Source: an uncultured Lachnospiraceae bacterium
Lineage (GTDB): Bacteria > Bacillota > Clostridia > Lachnospirales > Lachnospiraceae
Assembly: GCA_934339365.1 (NCBI GenBank)
Contig: CAKRHW010000001.1
Coordinates: 1-64,000, forward strand
Direction: 5' to 3'
DNA length: 64,000 nt
Part shown: positions 17,490 through 27,555 of the stretch, piece by piece
Layout of the letters: each line of letters starts with the position of its first letter
Position numbering within the stretch: the stretch's first letter is position 1
Position numbers and translations under genes: made by a program
The notes under the pieces: model-generated
What the model was told of the DNA's origin: nothing
What the model saw: only the letters and a program-made list of their open reading frames with translations
Databases searched by the model: none

Positions 17490-19808
17490 TTATTTCTTTT
17501 TGTTATTTTCTTTCTCTTTATCTATCTTCTCTAATTCTAATTTTTGTATTTCATCTTTGCTGAATTTTCTATGTTCCTCTTCTTCCCTTGCCTTATCCAT
17601 TTCATTTTGGATCTTTTGAGCAACCTCTGAACTACCCGTAATTTCTTTCGATTTCACTGCATTTTTTTCTTTCTTTGTCTCTTCCGCCGGTATGTATTTC
17701 CACACCGAAATTCCAAATGCAGGTACCTTCATCTGAATAGAATTCTTGCGTTCATCACATTCTTCTGCTTTTGTCTGTTTCATTCGTGGATTTGTAAAAC
17801 CAGTTCCTCCAAATTTCTTATCATCACTATTAAATATTTCTTTATATTTTCCTTTTTTTGAAACACCAACCTGATAATTACTATATTCGTCCGGACCAAA
17901 ATTACAAATAACTAATAAGATCTGATTTTTCCCTTTTCTCACAAAACTAAGAATATTCTTTTTATTTTCAATATTATTTATCCATTCAAATCCTTTCGGC
18001 TGATAATCAAGTTCATATAATGCCGGCTGATTTATATAAAGGTTTCCTAATTCCTGACAATAATCCTGAAATTGTACATCTGACTTTGAAGAATCTTTCT
18101 GCTGATATTCGATACCATTCTGCGATAATTTTTTCCCTGGATGTAAAATCTGATATCCATACAGCAAACGTAAATTAGCATATTTCTGTTCTAAATCTTC
18201 CCCTGGCATTTGTTCGAGCAAAGTCTGATCCCCTGTATTTTGAATCAAAAGTGGAAGTAAAAAATCTTCACTGTATGCATATACCATGCTAAATGTCAGA
18301 TTAGAATATTTATGATGTCTCTCATAAGGATTCGTCTTCATATAATCCGTAAAGTCATTCATCCATCCGTAATTCCATTTATAATCAAAGCCCAATCCAT
18401 CTTCTTTCACACTACCAGTCACTAAAGGCCAGGTGGATTCATCATCTGCAATCATTATGACAGATTTATCTCTCTTTTTTATCATATCATTTAAAATCTG
18501 TAAAAAGGCAACTGCATCGAGATTTTCATTTCCTCCATACATATTTGGTATCCATTCTCCATCCTGTTTATCATAATCTAGATACAACATTGCCGGCAGA
18601 TTCTGAATACTAATTCCATCTACATGATAAATCTGAGTCCAGAAACAAATATTCGAAATCAAAAAATTAGCAACTTCATTTCTTGCATAATTAAAAAGGT
18701 ATGTTCCATGTGACTGATTGCATCCCTGTCTTGCATCCTGGTGCTCATACAATGCTGTACCATCAAACCTTCCCATTCCGGATTCATCCATTGGAAACTC
18801 TGAAATATTCCATTCTAAAATAATTCCAATATGGTTTTGATGTAAAGTATCCACAAAGTCTGCAAAATCATCTGGTGTTCCAAATCTGCCTGTTGGTGCA
18901 TAATATGCATGCGTATAGTACGCATGGTACTCCATAACAGGCTCTAACTGGATATGGGTGTATCCACTATTCTTTACATCTTTTATAATTTCTTCTGCCA
19001 GTTCTCTATAATTTTGATTTGATTTTTCTCCTGATAAATCTGTCAGATCTACCTTTAGAATCCGAAGTGGTTCTTCCTTTCTTGTCCCAACTCTTGCCTT
19101 CATCCATTTCTCGTCTGACCATTTTTTCTGTTCTATATCCCATATTTTAGATGCTCCATCTACCGTATATTCCGAATAAAATGCATATGGATCTGCCTTT
19201 AATTCTACACTTCCTGCCCAGTTTGCAATCTCATATTTATAAATTGCTTCCTGTTCTATATCAGGTATAAAAATCTCAAAAACACCACTATCACCCAGGC
19301 GGGACATCATATGTCTTCTTCCATCCCAGAAATTAAAATCACCTACAACACTCACTCTGGTTGCATTTGGTGCCCATACAGCAAAACGAACTCCTTCTAC
19401 CCCTTCAATAGTCATAGGATGAGCACCAAGAATCTTATACGCATCACAATTCGTTCCCTGATTTAATTTTTTCAATTCTTTGTTATCGATTGTAGATGAG
19501 AATTGATAACAATCATAATATTCATAACTGACACCTTTGGCATACTCTGCATGAATTCTATACTTTCCAGTTTCTTTTTTGGGAATTAATGCAGCAAAAA
19601 TTCCTGCCTCATCCACTAATTCCATCTTATACTGGTTCTTATTTTCCAATTTTAAAGTTGTATGAACACTGTCAGGTACAAACGCCATAATCAGTCTTCC
19701 ACTTCTCGTCATTCTCGATCCTAATACCTGAGACGGTTGATCTGTATCAGCATACAAAATCCCCTCTATTGCTCTCCAATCCATTAATTTGTATAATTTT
19801 TGTTCCAT
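17490..19808 (-). CDS. Branching-enzyme-like (GH13, GlgB-related) protein lacking catalytic residues
   Basis: A 772-residue protein with GlgB architecture: N-terminal modules (LGAHP at 128, VWAPNATRVSVVGDFNFWDG at 144-163, LKADPYAF at 203-210), a GH13 barrel (GRFGTPDDFADFVD, LFNYARNEVANFLI, LYLDYDKQDGEWIPN, MYGGNENL, GFDYKWNYGWMND) and a C-terminal beta domain. The GH13 active-site motifs are lost. Region II RVD is SIQ (residues 400-402, nucleophile Asp becomes Gln402). Region III AEES is ADDE (454-457). Region IV SHDE is LIQN (521-524). Region I DWVPAH is EWNISE (332-337). A charged tail of about 80 residues ends the protein. Probably a non-catalytic glycogen-associated or glucan-binding protein. 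GAGG precedes the ATG. Confidence 0.85.
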   Translation of the reverse strand: MEQKLYKLMDWRAIEGILYADTDQPSQVLGSRMTRSGRLIMAFVPDSVHTTLKLENKNQYKMELVDEAGIFAALIPKKETGKYRIHAEYAKGVSYEYYDCYQFSSTIDNKELKKLNQGTNCDAYKILGAHPMTIEGVEGVRFAVWAPNATRVSVVGDFNFWDGRRHMMSRLGDSGVFEIFIPDIEQEAIYKYEIANWAGSVELKADPYAFYSEYTVDGASKIWDIEQKKWSDEKWMKARVGTRKEEPLRILKVDLTDLSGEKSNQNYRELAEEIIKDVKNSGYTHIQLEPVMEYHAYYTHAYYAPTGRFGTPDDFADFVDTLHQNHIGIILEWNISEFPMDESGMGRFDGTALYEHQDARQGCNQSHGTYLFNYARNEVANFLISNICFWTQIYHVDGISIQNLPAMLYLDYDKQDGEWIPNMYGGNENLDAVAFLQILNDMIKKRDKSVIMIADDESTWPLVTGSVKEDGLGFDYKWNYGWMNDFTDYMKTNPYERHHKYSNLTFSMVYAYSEDFLLPLLIQNTGDQTLLEQMPGEDLEQKYANLRLLYGYQILHPGKKLSQNGIEYQQKDSSKSDVQFQDYCQELGNLYINQPALYELDYQPKGFEWINNIENKKNILSFVRKGKNQILLVICNFGPDEYSNYQVGVSKKGKYKEIFNSDDKKFGGTGFTNPRMKQTKAEECDERKNSIQMKVPAFGISVWKYIPAEETKKEKNAVKSKEITGSSEVAQKIQNEMDKAREEEEHRKFSKDEIQKLELEKIDKEKENNKKK

Positions 19809-19933
19809 AATTACCTCATTTCTATGCTGTCATATGTTATTTTTTCGTCAAATGATAAAAATATTATCACATATTTCATCTTTAAAATCAAGTCGCGATT
19901 CGAAAAAGCACTTCATTTGTCAAAAAAGGAATA

Positions 19934-19982
19934 AAAAAAGAGACTATCACACCACATCCTTAGTGTAACAGTTCTCTTTTTT
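19934..19982 (-). terminator. Intrinsic terminator after serA
   Basis: Minus strand: AAAAAAGAGA pairs with TCTCTTTTTT, continued by a wobble-containing CTGTTACAC/GTGTGATAG stem, and ends in a T run about 45 bases after serA. Confidence 0.8.
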
Positions 19983-20024
19983 CATATTATTATCTTTTAT
20001 CCATTGAAACGAAGAGTTCTGTCC

Positions 20025-21188
20025 TTATTTGATTACTCTTACTTTAATTACACCATCAATTGCACTGATTTCAGAAACAATTGCAGATGTTGCTTCGCTG
20101 TCAATATCTAAAATTGTATATGCATAATCACCTTTACTCTTGTTCATCATATCAGAAACATTAATTCCTGCATTTCCTAATACAGATGTAAACTGAGTAA
20201 GCATATTTGGAATATTTTTATGACAAATCGTAATACGTCCGGCATTATTACAAACACCCATATCGCAATTTGGATAATTAACAGAATGTACAATATTACC
20301 ATTTTCAATATAATTCATAACTTCTTTCACAGCCATAACTGCACAATTGTCTTCTGATTCAGCTGTTGATGCACCTAAATGAGGAGTAGCAATGACACCT
20401 TCCATGTTTGCAGTTTTTGCATTAGGGAAGTCTGTAACATATTTACGGATTTTTCCTGATTCTAATCCAGCCTTCACTGCATCATCATCTACTAAAATGT
20501 CACGTGCAAAGTTCATGATCACAACTCTGTCTTTCATCTTTGCAATTGCATCTGCATTAATCATTTCCTTCGTACTGTCTAACAAAGGAACATGCACAGA
20601 GATAAAATCACACTTCTCATAAATTTCATCGGTAGATTTTACATGGATAATCTTATCTGATAACTTCCATGCTGCATCTACAGAAATATATGGGTCATAG
20701 CCATATACCGTCATTCCTAAAGAAGCTGCTGCATTCGCAAGTAAACCACCAATTGCACCAAGACCGATAATACCAAGACTCTTTCCTAATATCTCGGTTC
20801 CGGCAAATGCTTTCTTTGCTTTCTCCATTGTTTTATTAATATTAGCATCTTCCTTATTATCAGCAACCCATTTGTTACCACCTAAAATATCACGTGATGC
20901 TAATAACATTCCTACGATTGCTAATTCTTTTACACCATTTGCATTTGCACCTGGTGTATTAAATACAACGATTCCTTTTTCTGCACATTTATCAAGTGGA
21001 ATATTGTTTACTCCAGCTCCTGCTCTTGCAACTGCCAAAAGCTGCTCTCCAAATTCCATATCATGCATTGCAGCACTACGAACTAAAACAGCTTCTGCCT
21101 GTGCAAAATCATCCGTCATCTCATACTTATCTGAAAATAAATCTAATCCTACATTTGCGATTGGATTTAAACAATTAATCTTTGTCAT
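20025..21188 (-). CDS. serA: D-3-phosphoglycerate dehydrogenase
   Basis: First step of serine synthesis, oxidising 3-phosphoglycerate. The 387-residue protein has the 2-hydroxyacid dehydrogenase fold: NAD motif LGIIGLGAIGGLLANAAASL, arginine in NFARDILVD, and histidine in TPHLGASTAESE. It ends in an ACT domain (ITICHKNIPNMLTQFTSVLG), probably for serine feedback. The ATG at 21188 has CGGAGG upstream; the 16 extra codons open beyond it overlap serC and are not used. It lies 28 bases after serC in a serC-serA operon. Confidence 0.94.
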   Translation of the reverse strand: MTKINCLNPIANVGLDLFSDKYEMTDDFAQAEAVLVRSAAMHDMEFGEQLLAVARAGAGVNNIPLDKCAEKGIVVFNTPGANANGVKELAIVGMLLASRDILGGNKWVADNKEDANINKTMEKAKKAFAGTEILGKSLGIIGLGAIGGLLANAAASLGMTVYGYDPYISVDAAWKLSDKIIHVKSTDEIYEKCDFISVHVPLLDSTKEMINADAIAKMKDRVVIMNFARDILVDDDAVKAGLESGKIRKYVTDFPNAKTANMEGVIATPHLGASTAESEDNCAVMAVKEVMNYIENGNIVHSVNYPNCDMGVCNNAGRITICHKNIPNMLTQFTSVLGNAGINVSDMMNKSKGDYAYTILDIDSEATSAIVSEISAIDGVIKVRVIK

Positions 21189-21216
21189 TCTATCCTCCGT
21201 TCTGCCTTTCGGTTTC

Positions 21217-22299
21217 CTACTTATTCTCTGCTTCAAATTTCTTCATAAATTCTACTAACTTCTCTACACCTTCTTTTGGCATAGCATTGTAAATAGAAGC
21301 TCTCATACCACCAACGGTACGGTGTCCCTTTAAGTTCTCAAGTCCTGCTTCTTTTGCTTCTTTTACGAACTTCGCATCTAAGTCTGCATCTCCTGTTACA
21401 AAAGGAACATTCATTAATGATCTGTCTTCCTTTACAACAGTTCCCTTAAATAATTCACTCTGATCTAAGAAATCATAAAGAATCTTTGCCTTCTCTTCAT
21501 TTCTCTTCTTCATGGCCTCTAATCCGCCCTGCTTCTTTAACCATTTGAATACCTTACCACAAATATAGATACCATAACAAGGAGGTGTATTGTAAAGTGA
21601 ATTAGCATCTGCCTGTGTCTTGTATGTAAGCATCGTTGGTGTTCCTGGAAGAGGAGTATCTGTAATTAAATCTTCTCTGATAATTGCAATTACAACTCCG
21701 GCAGGTCCTACATTCTTTTGAACTCCACCATAAATCACACCGTACTTCGTTACATCAACCGGCTCAGATAAAAAGCATGAAGAAACATCTGCAACTAAAG
21801 TCTTACCCTTTGTATTCGGAAGTTGCTTATACTTTGTTCCGTAAATTGTGTTATTTTCACAGATATAAACATAATCTGCATCATCTCTGATGTCTAAATC
21901 AGAGCAATCTGGAATATAAGAGAAAGTCTTATCTTCTGAAGAAGCAATTGCTCTTGCGTCACCATACTTCTGTGCTTCTTTCCATGCCTTCTTTGCCCAC
22001 TGTCCTGTAATAATATACTCTGCTTTCTTATTCTTCATAAGGTTCATTGGAATCATTGCAAACTGCTGTGATGCACCACCCTGTAAAAATAATACTTTGT
22101 AATTATCCGGGATATTCATTAAATCCCTGATATCCTGCTCAGCTTCCTTGATAATGTCATCAAACATCTTAGATCTGTGGCTCATTTCCATAACCGACAT
22201 ACCACATCCCTTATAATCTAACATTTCTTCTGCAGCTTCTTTAAGAACTTCTTCTGGTAAAACTGCTGGACCAGCTGAAAAATTATACACTCTTGACAT
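21217..22299 (-). CDS. serC: Phosphoserine aminotransferase
   Basis: Second step of serine synthesis (also acts in pyridoxal phosphate synthesis). The 360-residue class V aminotransferase begins MSRVYNFSAGPAVLPEEVL and has FLQGGASQQFAMIPMN, DVSSCFLSEPVDV and the PLP lysine in GVIYGGVQKNVGPAG. GGAGG precedes the ATG. First gene of the serC-serA operon, with a promoter in the gap after ilvB. Confidence 0.96.
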   Translation of the reverse strand: MSRVYNFSAGPAVLPEEVLKEAAEEMLDYKGCGMSVMEMSHRSKMFDDIIKEAEQDIRDLMNIPDNYKVLFLQGGASQQFAMIPMNLMKNKKAEYIITGQWAKKAWKEAQKYGDARAIASSEDKTFSYIPDCSDLDIRDDADYVYICENNTIYGTKYKQLPNTKGKTLVADVSSCFLSEPVDVTKYGVIYGGVQKNVGPAGVVIAIIREDLITDTPLPGTPTMLTYKTQADANSLYNTPPCYGIYICGKVFKWLKKQGGLEAMKKRNEEKAKILYDFLDQSELFKGTVVKEDRSLMNVPFVTGDADLDAKFVKEAKEAGLENLKGHRTVGGMRASIYNAMPKEGVEKLVEFMKKFEAENK

Positions 22300-22366
22300 T
22301 CTAATGTCCTCCTAATTTTATGTTATCTATTTATTAGAGAATTGTTATTGTAATCTCTTTCTTATA

Positions 22367-22395
22367 ATCATACCTTTTTCTTTCTCTGGTTGCAA
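22367..22395 (-). promoter_or_regulatory. Predicted promoter of serC-serA
   Basis: TTGCAA (22390-22395), 17-base spacer, TATGAT (22367-22372) on the minus strand, just after the ilvB stop codon. Confidence 0.6.
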
Positions 22396-22400
22396 TTGAC

Positions 22401-24092
22401 TTATTTACTAAATCCTCTTGCTTCTAAATCCTCTTCTGCAAAGACATCACTAATAGATGCTGCCGGTGCAACCATAGGAAATACTTTATCATCTTCTTCT
22501 ATGATACAATCAATAAGTACTGGCTCTTTTAATTCAATTGCCTTTCGTAAAGTTGGTTCTACTTCTTCTTTTTTGGTAATTCGGAATGCCTTAGCACCCA
22601 TAGCTTCCGCCACTTTTACAAAATCAACTTTATCTTTTAAAGTTGTATTCGAGTATCTCTTACCATAAAATAAAGTCTGCCATTGTCGAACCATACCAAG
22701 TACATGGTTATTCAAAACAATCTGAATAATTGGAATATCATGTCTGGTCGCTGTTGCAATCTCATTCATATTCATACGGAAGCAACCATCTCCCGCGATA
22801 TTTACAACAATCTTATCCTTTTGTCCGACTTTAGCTCCAATACATGCACCAAGTCCATATCCCATGGTACCTAATCCTCCGGATGAAATAAAATGTCTTG
22901 GTTCTTTGTATTTATAAAATTGTGCAGCCCACATCTGATGCTGTCCAACATCCGTCGTAATAATTGCCTCACCATTTGTAATCTTATCTAACTGTTCAAT
23001 CACATATGGTCCCGTTAACTTGGAAGTATCATATTTTAAAGGATACTTTTTCTTAAGTTCATCTATTTTTGCTAACCATTCTGTGTGATGATAATTACCT
23101 AATTTTTCATTTAATCTAGATAAAACTTCTTTTACATCACCAATCACACTTGCAAATGTTTTGACATTTTTATTAATCTCAGCAGGATCAATATCGATTT
23201 GTAAAATTTGGGCATTGTGTGCAAATGTCTTAGCGTTTCCAATAACACGATCTGAAAAACGAACACCAATTGCAATTAACAAATCACAATCTGTTACACC
23301 AAGATTAGATGCCTTTGTTCCATGCATTCCTAACATACCTGAATATCGTTCGTCTTCTCCATTAAAAGCACCTTTACCCATTAAACTGTCACAAACAGGT
23401 GCATCCACTTTATCAACAAATGTCTTTAATTCCTTCGATGCATCCGAAAGTGTAACACCACCACCAACAAATATGTATGGTTTCTTAGCCTGTTCGATTA
23501 ATTCTACTGCACACTGTAAATCTTCTTCTTTTAATTGTGATATATCACGAACAATTGGCTTAGGGGCTTTCTTTTCATATTCATAAGTTGCAGCCGTTAC
23601 ATCTTTTGTAATATCTACAAGCACAGGACCCGGACGTCCTGATTTTGCGATATAAAATGCTTTTCGAATTGTATCTGCTAAATCTTCAATCTCTTTTACA
23701 ATAAAATTGTGTTTGGTAATTGGAAGTGTAGCTCCTACGATATCAATTTCCTGAAAACTATCCTTTCCTAATCCGGATTTTGCAACATTCGCTGTAATTG
23801 CAACAATTGGAATTGAATCCATGTATGCGGTTGCAATTCCTGTCACCAGATTGGTTGCTCCCGGACCTGAAGTAGCCATACAGACTCCTACTTTTCCTGT
23901 TGCACGTGCATATCCATCTGCTGCATGTGCTGCTCCCTGTTCATGAGAAGTTAATATATGTGTAATCTCATCTGAATGCTTATATAATGCATCATATACA
24001 TTTAAAATTGTTCCACCCGGATATCCAAATACTGTATCAACATTTTGCTCTTTTAAACATTCTATTACAATTTCTGAACCTGTTAACTGCAT
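22401..24092 (-). CDS. ilvB: Acetolactate synthase large (catalytic) subunit
   Basis: A 563-residue ThDP-dependent enzyme joining pyruvate units (or pyruvate and 2-oxobutyrate) for valine/leucine/isoleucine. The ThDP-activating glutamate is in LTSHEQGAAHAADGYARATG, the FAD/central domain follows, and the ThDP motif GDGCFRMNMNEIATATRHDI is near residue 440. ATG at 24092 has GGAG eight bases upstream; GTG three codons earlier overlaps it. Last gene of leuB-ilvD-ilvB. Its regulatory subunit ilvN is distant, at 154-675. Confidence 0.95.
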   Translation of the reverse strand: MQLTGSEIVIECLKEQNVDTVFGYPGGTILNVYDALYKHSDEITHILTSHEQGAAHAADGYARATGKVGVCMATSGPGATNLVTGIATAYMDSIPIVAITANVAKSGLGKDSFQEIDIVGATLPITKHNFIVKEIEDLADTIRKAFYIAKSGRPGPVLVDITKDVTAATYEYEKKAPKPIVRDISQLKEEDLQCAVELIEQAKKPYIFVGGGVTLSDASKELKTFVDKVDAPVCDSLMGKGAFNGEDERYSGMLGMHGTKASNLGVTDCDLLIAIGVRFSDRVIGNAKTFAHNAQILQIDIDPAEINKNVKTFASVIGDVKEVLSRLNEKLGNYHHTEWLAKIDELKKKYPLKYDTSKLTGPYVIEQLDKITNGEAIITTDVGQHQMWAAQFYKYKEPRHFISSGGLGTMGYGLGACIGAKVGQKDKIVVNIAGDGCFRMNMNEIATATRHDIPIIQIVLNNHVLGMVRQWQTLFYGKRYSNTTLKDKVDFVKVAEAMGAKAFRITKKEEVEPTLRKAIELKEPVLIDCIIEEDDKVFPMVAPAASISDVFAEEDLEARGFSK

Positions 24093-24161
24093 ATTTAACA
24101 CTCCATTCTGCCACTTGGCTTTCTTGTATCTTCTTTTTTCGAGAAGAACCAGATTAAATCT

Positions 24162-25832
24162 CTATTGATTCTTTACTTCTAAGATTGCTCCTCTGTTTGC
24201 TGATGTAACCATAGATGCATAACGTGCCAGATAACCTGTTTTTACTTTTGGTTCTCTTGGCTGCCATTTTTGACGTCTTGCCTCTAATTCTTCATCACTT
24301 ACTTTCACATTTAAGGAATAGTTTGGAATATCAATGCTGATGATATCTCCTTCTTCAATTAATGCGATTGGACCACCTACTGCTGCTTCCGGAGAAATGT
24401 GTCCAATAGATGCTCCTCTTGATGCACCACTGAATCGTCCGTCTGTAATCAATGCTACACTTGATCCTAATCCCATACCTGCAATTGCAGAAGTCGGATT
24501 TAACATCTCTCTCATTCCAGGTCCGCCCTTTGGTCCTTCATATCGAATTACTACAACATCTCCGGCTACAATCTTTCCACCTTTGATTGCTGCAATTGCA
24601 TCTTCTTCTGATTCGAATACTCTTGCAGGTCCTTCATGTTTCATCATCTCAGGTACAACTGCGGAACGCTTTACCACACTGCCATCTGGTGCAATGTTAC
24701 CTGTCAAAACAGCTAACCCACCTGTCTTACTATATGGTTCATCTACGGTTCTGATTACTTCCGGATTCAAATTCTTGGCATCTTTGATATTTTCACCTAC
24801 TGTTTTTCCTGTTACAGTCATACAGTCTAAATTCAATAAACCTAACTTGCTGATTTCGTTCATTACGGCATAAACACCACCTGCTGCATTCAAATCTTCC
24901 ATATAAGTATGTCCGGCTGGAGCTAAATGACAAATATTCGGTGTTTTCTCACTAATTCCATTTGCAAATGTAATATCAAAATCAAATCCGATTTCATGTG
25001 CAATTGCAGGCAAATGAAGCATACTATTTGTTGAGCATCCCAATGCCATATCAATTGTTAATGCATTCATGACTGCATCTTTTGTCATAATATCACGTGG
25101 ACGGATATCTTTCTTTAACAATTCCATAATCTGCATACCTGCATGTTTTGCAAGACGAATTCTTTCTGAATAAACAGCCGGAATTGTTCCGTTTCCTCTA
25201 AGCCCCATACCTAATACTTCTGTTAAACAGTTCATAGAATTGGCTGTATACATTCCGGAACATGAACCACAGGTTGGACAGACATTCTGTTCATAATATG
25301 CAACTTCATCATCTGTCATCTTACCGGCACTATTCGCACCAACTGCCTCAAACATACTAGAAAGTGAAGTTTTCTGTCCATGTACATGACCTGCTAACAT
25401 CGGGCCACCACTTACAAAGATCGTCGGTACATTAATTCTTGCTGCTGCCATTAACAAACCAGGAACATTTTTATCACAGTTTGGAATCATAACTAATGCA
25501 TCAAACTGATGTGCCATTGCCATAGCTTCTGTTGAATCTGCAATCAGATCTCTGGTTACTAAAGAATACTTCATTCCAATATGTCCCATGGCAATTCCGT
25601 CACATACAGCAATTGCAGGAAACATTCTTGGAACTCCACCTGCAAGTGCAACACCAAGCTTTACTGCTTCTGTAATTTTATCAAGGTTCATATGTCCAGG
25701 GACAATCTCATTATAGGAACTGACAATACCAATTAATGGTTTGTCCATTTCTTCCTTTGTTAAACCAAGTGCATTAAATAATGATCTGTGAGGTGCCTGT
25801 TGCATCCCTTTTTTTACTGCATCACTCTTCAT
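24162..25832 (-). CDS. ilvD: Dihydroxy-acid dehydratase
   Basis: Third common step of branched-chain amino acid synthesis, a 556-residue Fe-S dehydratase. Family signatures are CDKNVPGLLMAAARINVP and, near the C-terminus, LITDGRFSGASRGASIGHI. The Fe-S ligand cysteines are in AVCDGIAMGH, NCDKNVPG and CGSCSGMYTANSMN. It lies between leuB (75 bases upstream) and ilvB (69 bases downstream), with no terminator between them. AAGGAAGG precedes the ATG. Confidence 0.96.
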   Translation of the reverse strand: MKSDAVKKGMQQAPHRSLFNALGLTKEEMDKPLIGIVSSYNEIVPGHMNLDKITEAVKLGVALAGGVPRMFPAIAVCDGIAMGHIGMKYSLVTRDLIADSTEAMAMAHQFDALVMIPNCDKNVPGLLMAAARINVPTIFVSGGPMLAGHVHGQKTSLSSMFEAVGANSAGKMTDDEVAYYEQNVCPTCGSCSGMYTANSMNCLTEVLGMGLRGNGTIPAVYSERIRLAKHAGMQIMELLKKDIRPRDIMTKDAVMNALTIDMALGCSTNSMLHLPAIAHEIGFDFDITFANGISEKTPNICHLAPAGHTYMEDLNAAGGVYAVMNEISKLGLLNLDCMTVTGKTVGENIKDAKNLNPEVIRTVDEPYSKTGGLAVLTGNIAPDGSVVKRSAVVPEMMKHEGPARVFESEEDAIAAIKGGKIVAGDVVVIRYEGPKGGPGMREMLNPTSAIAGMGLGSSVALITDGRFSGASRGASIGHISPEAAVGGPIALIEEGDIISIDIPNYSLNVKVSDEELEARRQKWQPREPKVKTGYLARYASMVTSANRGAILEVKNQ

Positions 25833-25907
25833 AATTGCAATTCCTTCCTTTACATCTATTTTATTATTTTCATTCTTTTCTTTGCATTCTGTTTGGATCA
25901 GAGAACA

Positions 25908-26990
25908 CTAAATTCTTTCACAGATTGCGTCACCCATCTCAGTACAGCTTACTTTTTTGCATCCTTCTGACATAATATCTACTGTTCTGATTCCATCTGC
26001 TAAAACTTTCTTAACAGCTGCATCGACCGCATCCGCTTCCTGATCTAAATCTAAGGAATAGCGAAGCATCATTGCTGCAGACTGAATGGTTGCAATCGGA
26101 TTGGCAATATTCTTTCCTGCAATATCCGGTGCAGCTCCATGACTTGGTTCATATAAACCTAACTTCGTAGCTCCAAGACTGGCTGAAGAAAGCATACCAA
26201 TGGAACCTGTTACCATACTTGCCTCGTCAGATAAAATATCTCCAAACATATTCTCTGTTAAAATGACATCAAACTGCTTTGGATCTTTCACTAACTGCAT
26301 GGCACAATTATCTACGAGCATCTCTGTCAGTGTTACTTCCGGATAATCCTTTGCAACCTCTGCAACTACCTTGTTCCATAATCTAGAAGAATCTAAAACA
26401 TTTGCCTTACCAACACTAATGACATTCTTTCTACGCTTCATTGCAATTTCAAATCCCTTAATTGCAATTCTGCGAATCTCTTCTTCATTATATTTTAATT
26501 CATCATATGCTGTTAAAACGCCATTTTCTTCTACTGTCTTGCGATCTCCAAAATATAATCCACCTGTCAGTTCCCGGACAATGATCATGTCAAATCCGTC
26601 ACCGATAATCTCATCTTTTAATGGACACGCATCTTTTAATTCCTGATATAAATATGCAGGTCTTAAATTAGCAAACAGACCTAATCCCTTTCGGATGGCC
26701 AATAACCCTGCCTCTGGTCTCAAATTAGGAGGTAACTCATACCAGCTGTCCTTTCCAACAATTCCTCCAACAGCTCCAAGTAATACTGCATCACTCTTCT
26801 TAGCTGTCTCAAGAGCTTCATCTGTCAATGGAACACCATATGCATCAATCGACACTCCACCCATCAAAACCTCTGTATAATTAAATGTATGACCAAATTT
26901 CTTTCCTACTGTATTCAGTACTTTCTGTGCCTCTGCCACAATTTCAGGTCCTATTCCATCTCCTGGAATGACTGCTATGTTAAAATCCAT
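25908..26990 (-). CDS. leuB: 3-Isopropylmalate dehydrogenase
   Basis: Oxidative decarboxylation of 3-isopropylmalate in leucine synthesis. The 360-residue protein shows VIPGDGIGPEIVAEA, the substrate arginines in LLAIRKGLGLFANLRP and VRELTGGLYFG, and the metal/NAD segment NMFGDILSDEASMVTGSIGML, then EPSHGAAPDIAGKNIANP. First gene of leuB-ilvD-ilvB. leuA is 5 kb away; leuC and leuD are not in the window. The leader is about 80 bases, too short for a T-box. Confidence 0.96.
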   Translation of the reverse strand: MDFNIAVIPGDGIGPEIVAEAQKVLNTVGKKFGHTFNYTEVLMGGVSIDAYGVPLTDEALETAKKSDAVLLGAVGGIVGKDSWYELPPNLRPEAGLLAIRKGLGLFANLRPAYLYQELKDACPLKDEIIGDGFDMIIVRELTGGLYFGDRKTVEENGVLTAYDELKYNEEEIRRIAIKGFEIAMKRRKNVISVGKANVLDSSRLWNKVVAEVAKDYPEVTLTEMLVDNCAMQLVKDPKQFDVILTENMFGDILSDEASMVTGSIGMLSSASLGATKLGLYEPSHGAAPDIAGKNIANPIATIQSAAMMLRYSLDLDQEADAVDAAVKKVLADGIRTVDIMSEGCKKVSCTEMGDAICERI

Positions 26991-27077
26991 CGTCTAACCT
27001 CCCATATATGTATATTTTATGTTCTATTTTATCACTAAAAATAAAACAAATATTTTTATAAAATAATAGCACTTATT

Positions 27078-27106
27078 ATGATAACTCATTTTTTCCTATA
27101 TTTCAA
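27078..27106 (-). promoter_or_regulatory. Predicted promoter of leuB-ilvD-ilvB
   Basis: TTGAAA (27101-27106), 17-base spacer, TATCAT (27078-27083) on the minus strand, between the yajC terminator and leuB. Confidence 0.55.
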
Positions 27107-27112
27107 CACAAA

Positions 27113-27138
27113 AAACCGATGCATTCCTGCATCGGTTT
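27113..27138 (-). terminator. Intrinsic terminator after yajC
   Basis: Eleven-base perfect stem AAACCGATGCA/TGCATCGGTTT with four-base loop, followed by TTT on the minus strand, nine bases after the yajC stop. Confidence 0.9.
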
Positions 27139-27146
27139 AAATCATT

Positions 27147-27485
27147 TTACTTTTTATCCTGAATTGTTCCATCAGAAGCCTTTTCTACTTCTGTAATTGC
27201 TGCTTTCTGCATTGGAATTCTACAATTTTTATTATTACCAAATTCAACAATTACTGTATCATCATTGATATCAATTACAACTCCATAGAAACCGCTAGTA
27301 GTTAATACACTGTCTCCTTCTTTCATGTCTGCAAGCATTGCATTAATCTTATTCTGCTGCTTCTTCTGCGGTCTTAACAATAACAAATACATTCCACCAA
27401 ATAAAATAACCATCCAAAGTACACTAAACCAAATGGTATTCGTTGATCCAGCTCCGCTTGTTGCATACAAATGTAATAAATTCAT
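27147..27485 (-). CDS. yajC: Preprotein translocase accessory subunit YajC
   Basis: A 112-residue single-pass membrane protein. A hydrophobic helix at about residues 19-38 is followed by the YajC hallmark LLLRPQKKQQNKI and a small beta domain (GVVIDINDDTVIVEFGNNKN). It associates with SecDF/SecYEG. Located after tgt, the common tgt-yajC order. AGAGG precedes the ATG. A CACTGT/ACAGTG hairpin lies in the short gap after tgt. Confidence 0.93.
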   Translation of the reverse strand: MNLLHLYATSGAGSTNTIWFSVLWMVILFGGMYLLLLRPQKKQQNKINAMLADMKEGDSVLTTSGFYGVVIDINDDTVIVEFGNNKNCRIPMQKAAITEVEKASDGTIQDKK

Positions 27486-27555
27486 CTTAACCTCTTTCTA
27501 CACTGTTTAAAATAACCATCAGTCTGCCTTACAGTGTCCATGCAGTCTGACTCTT

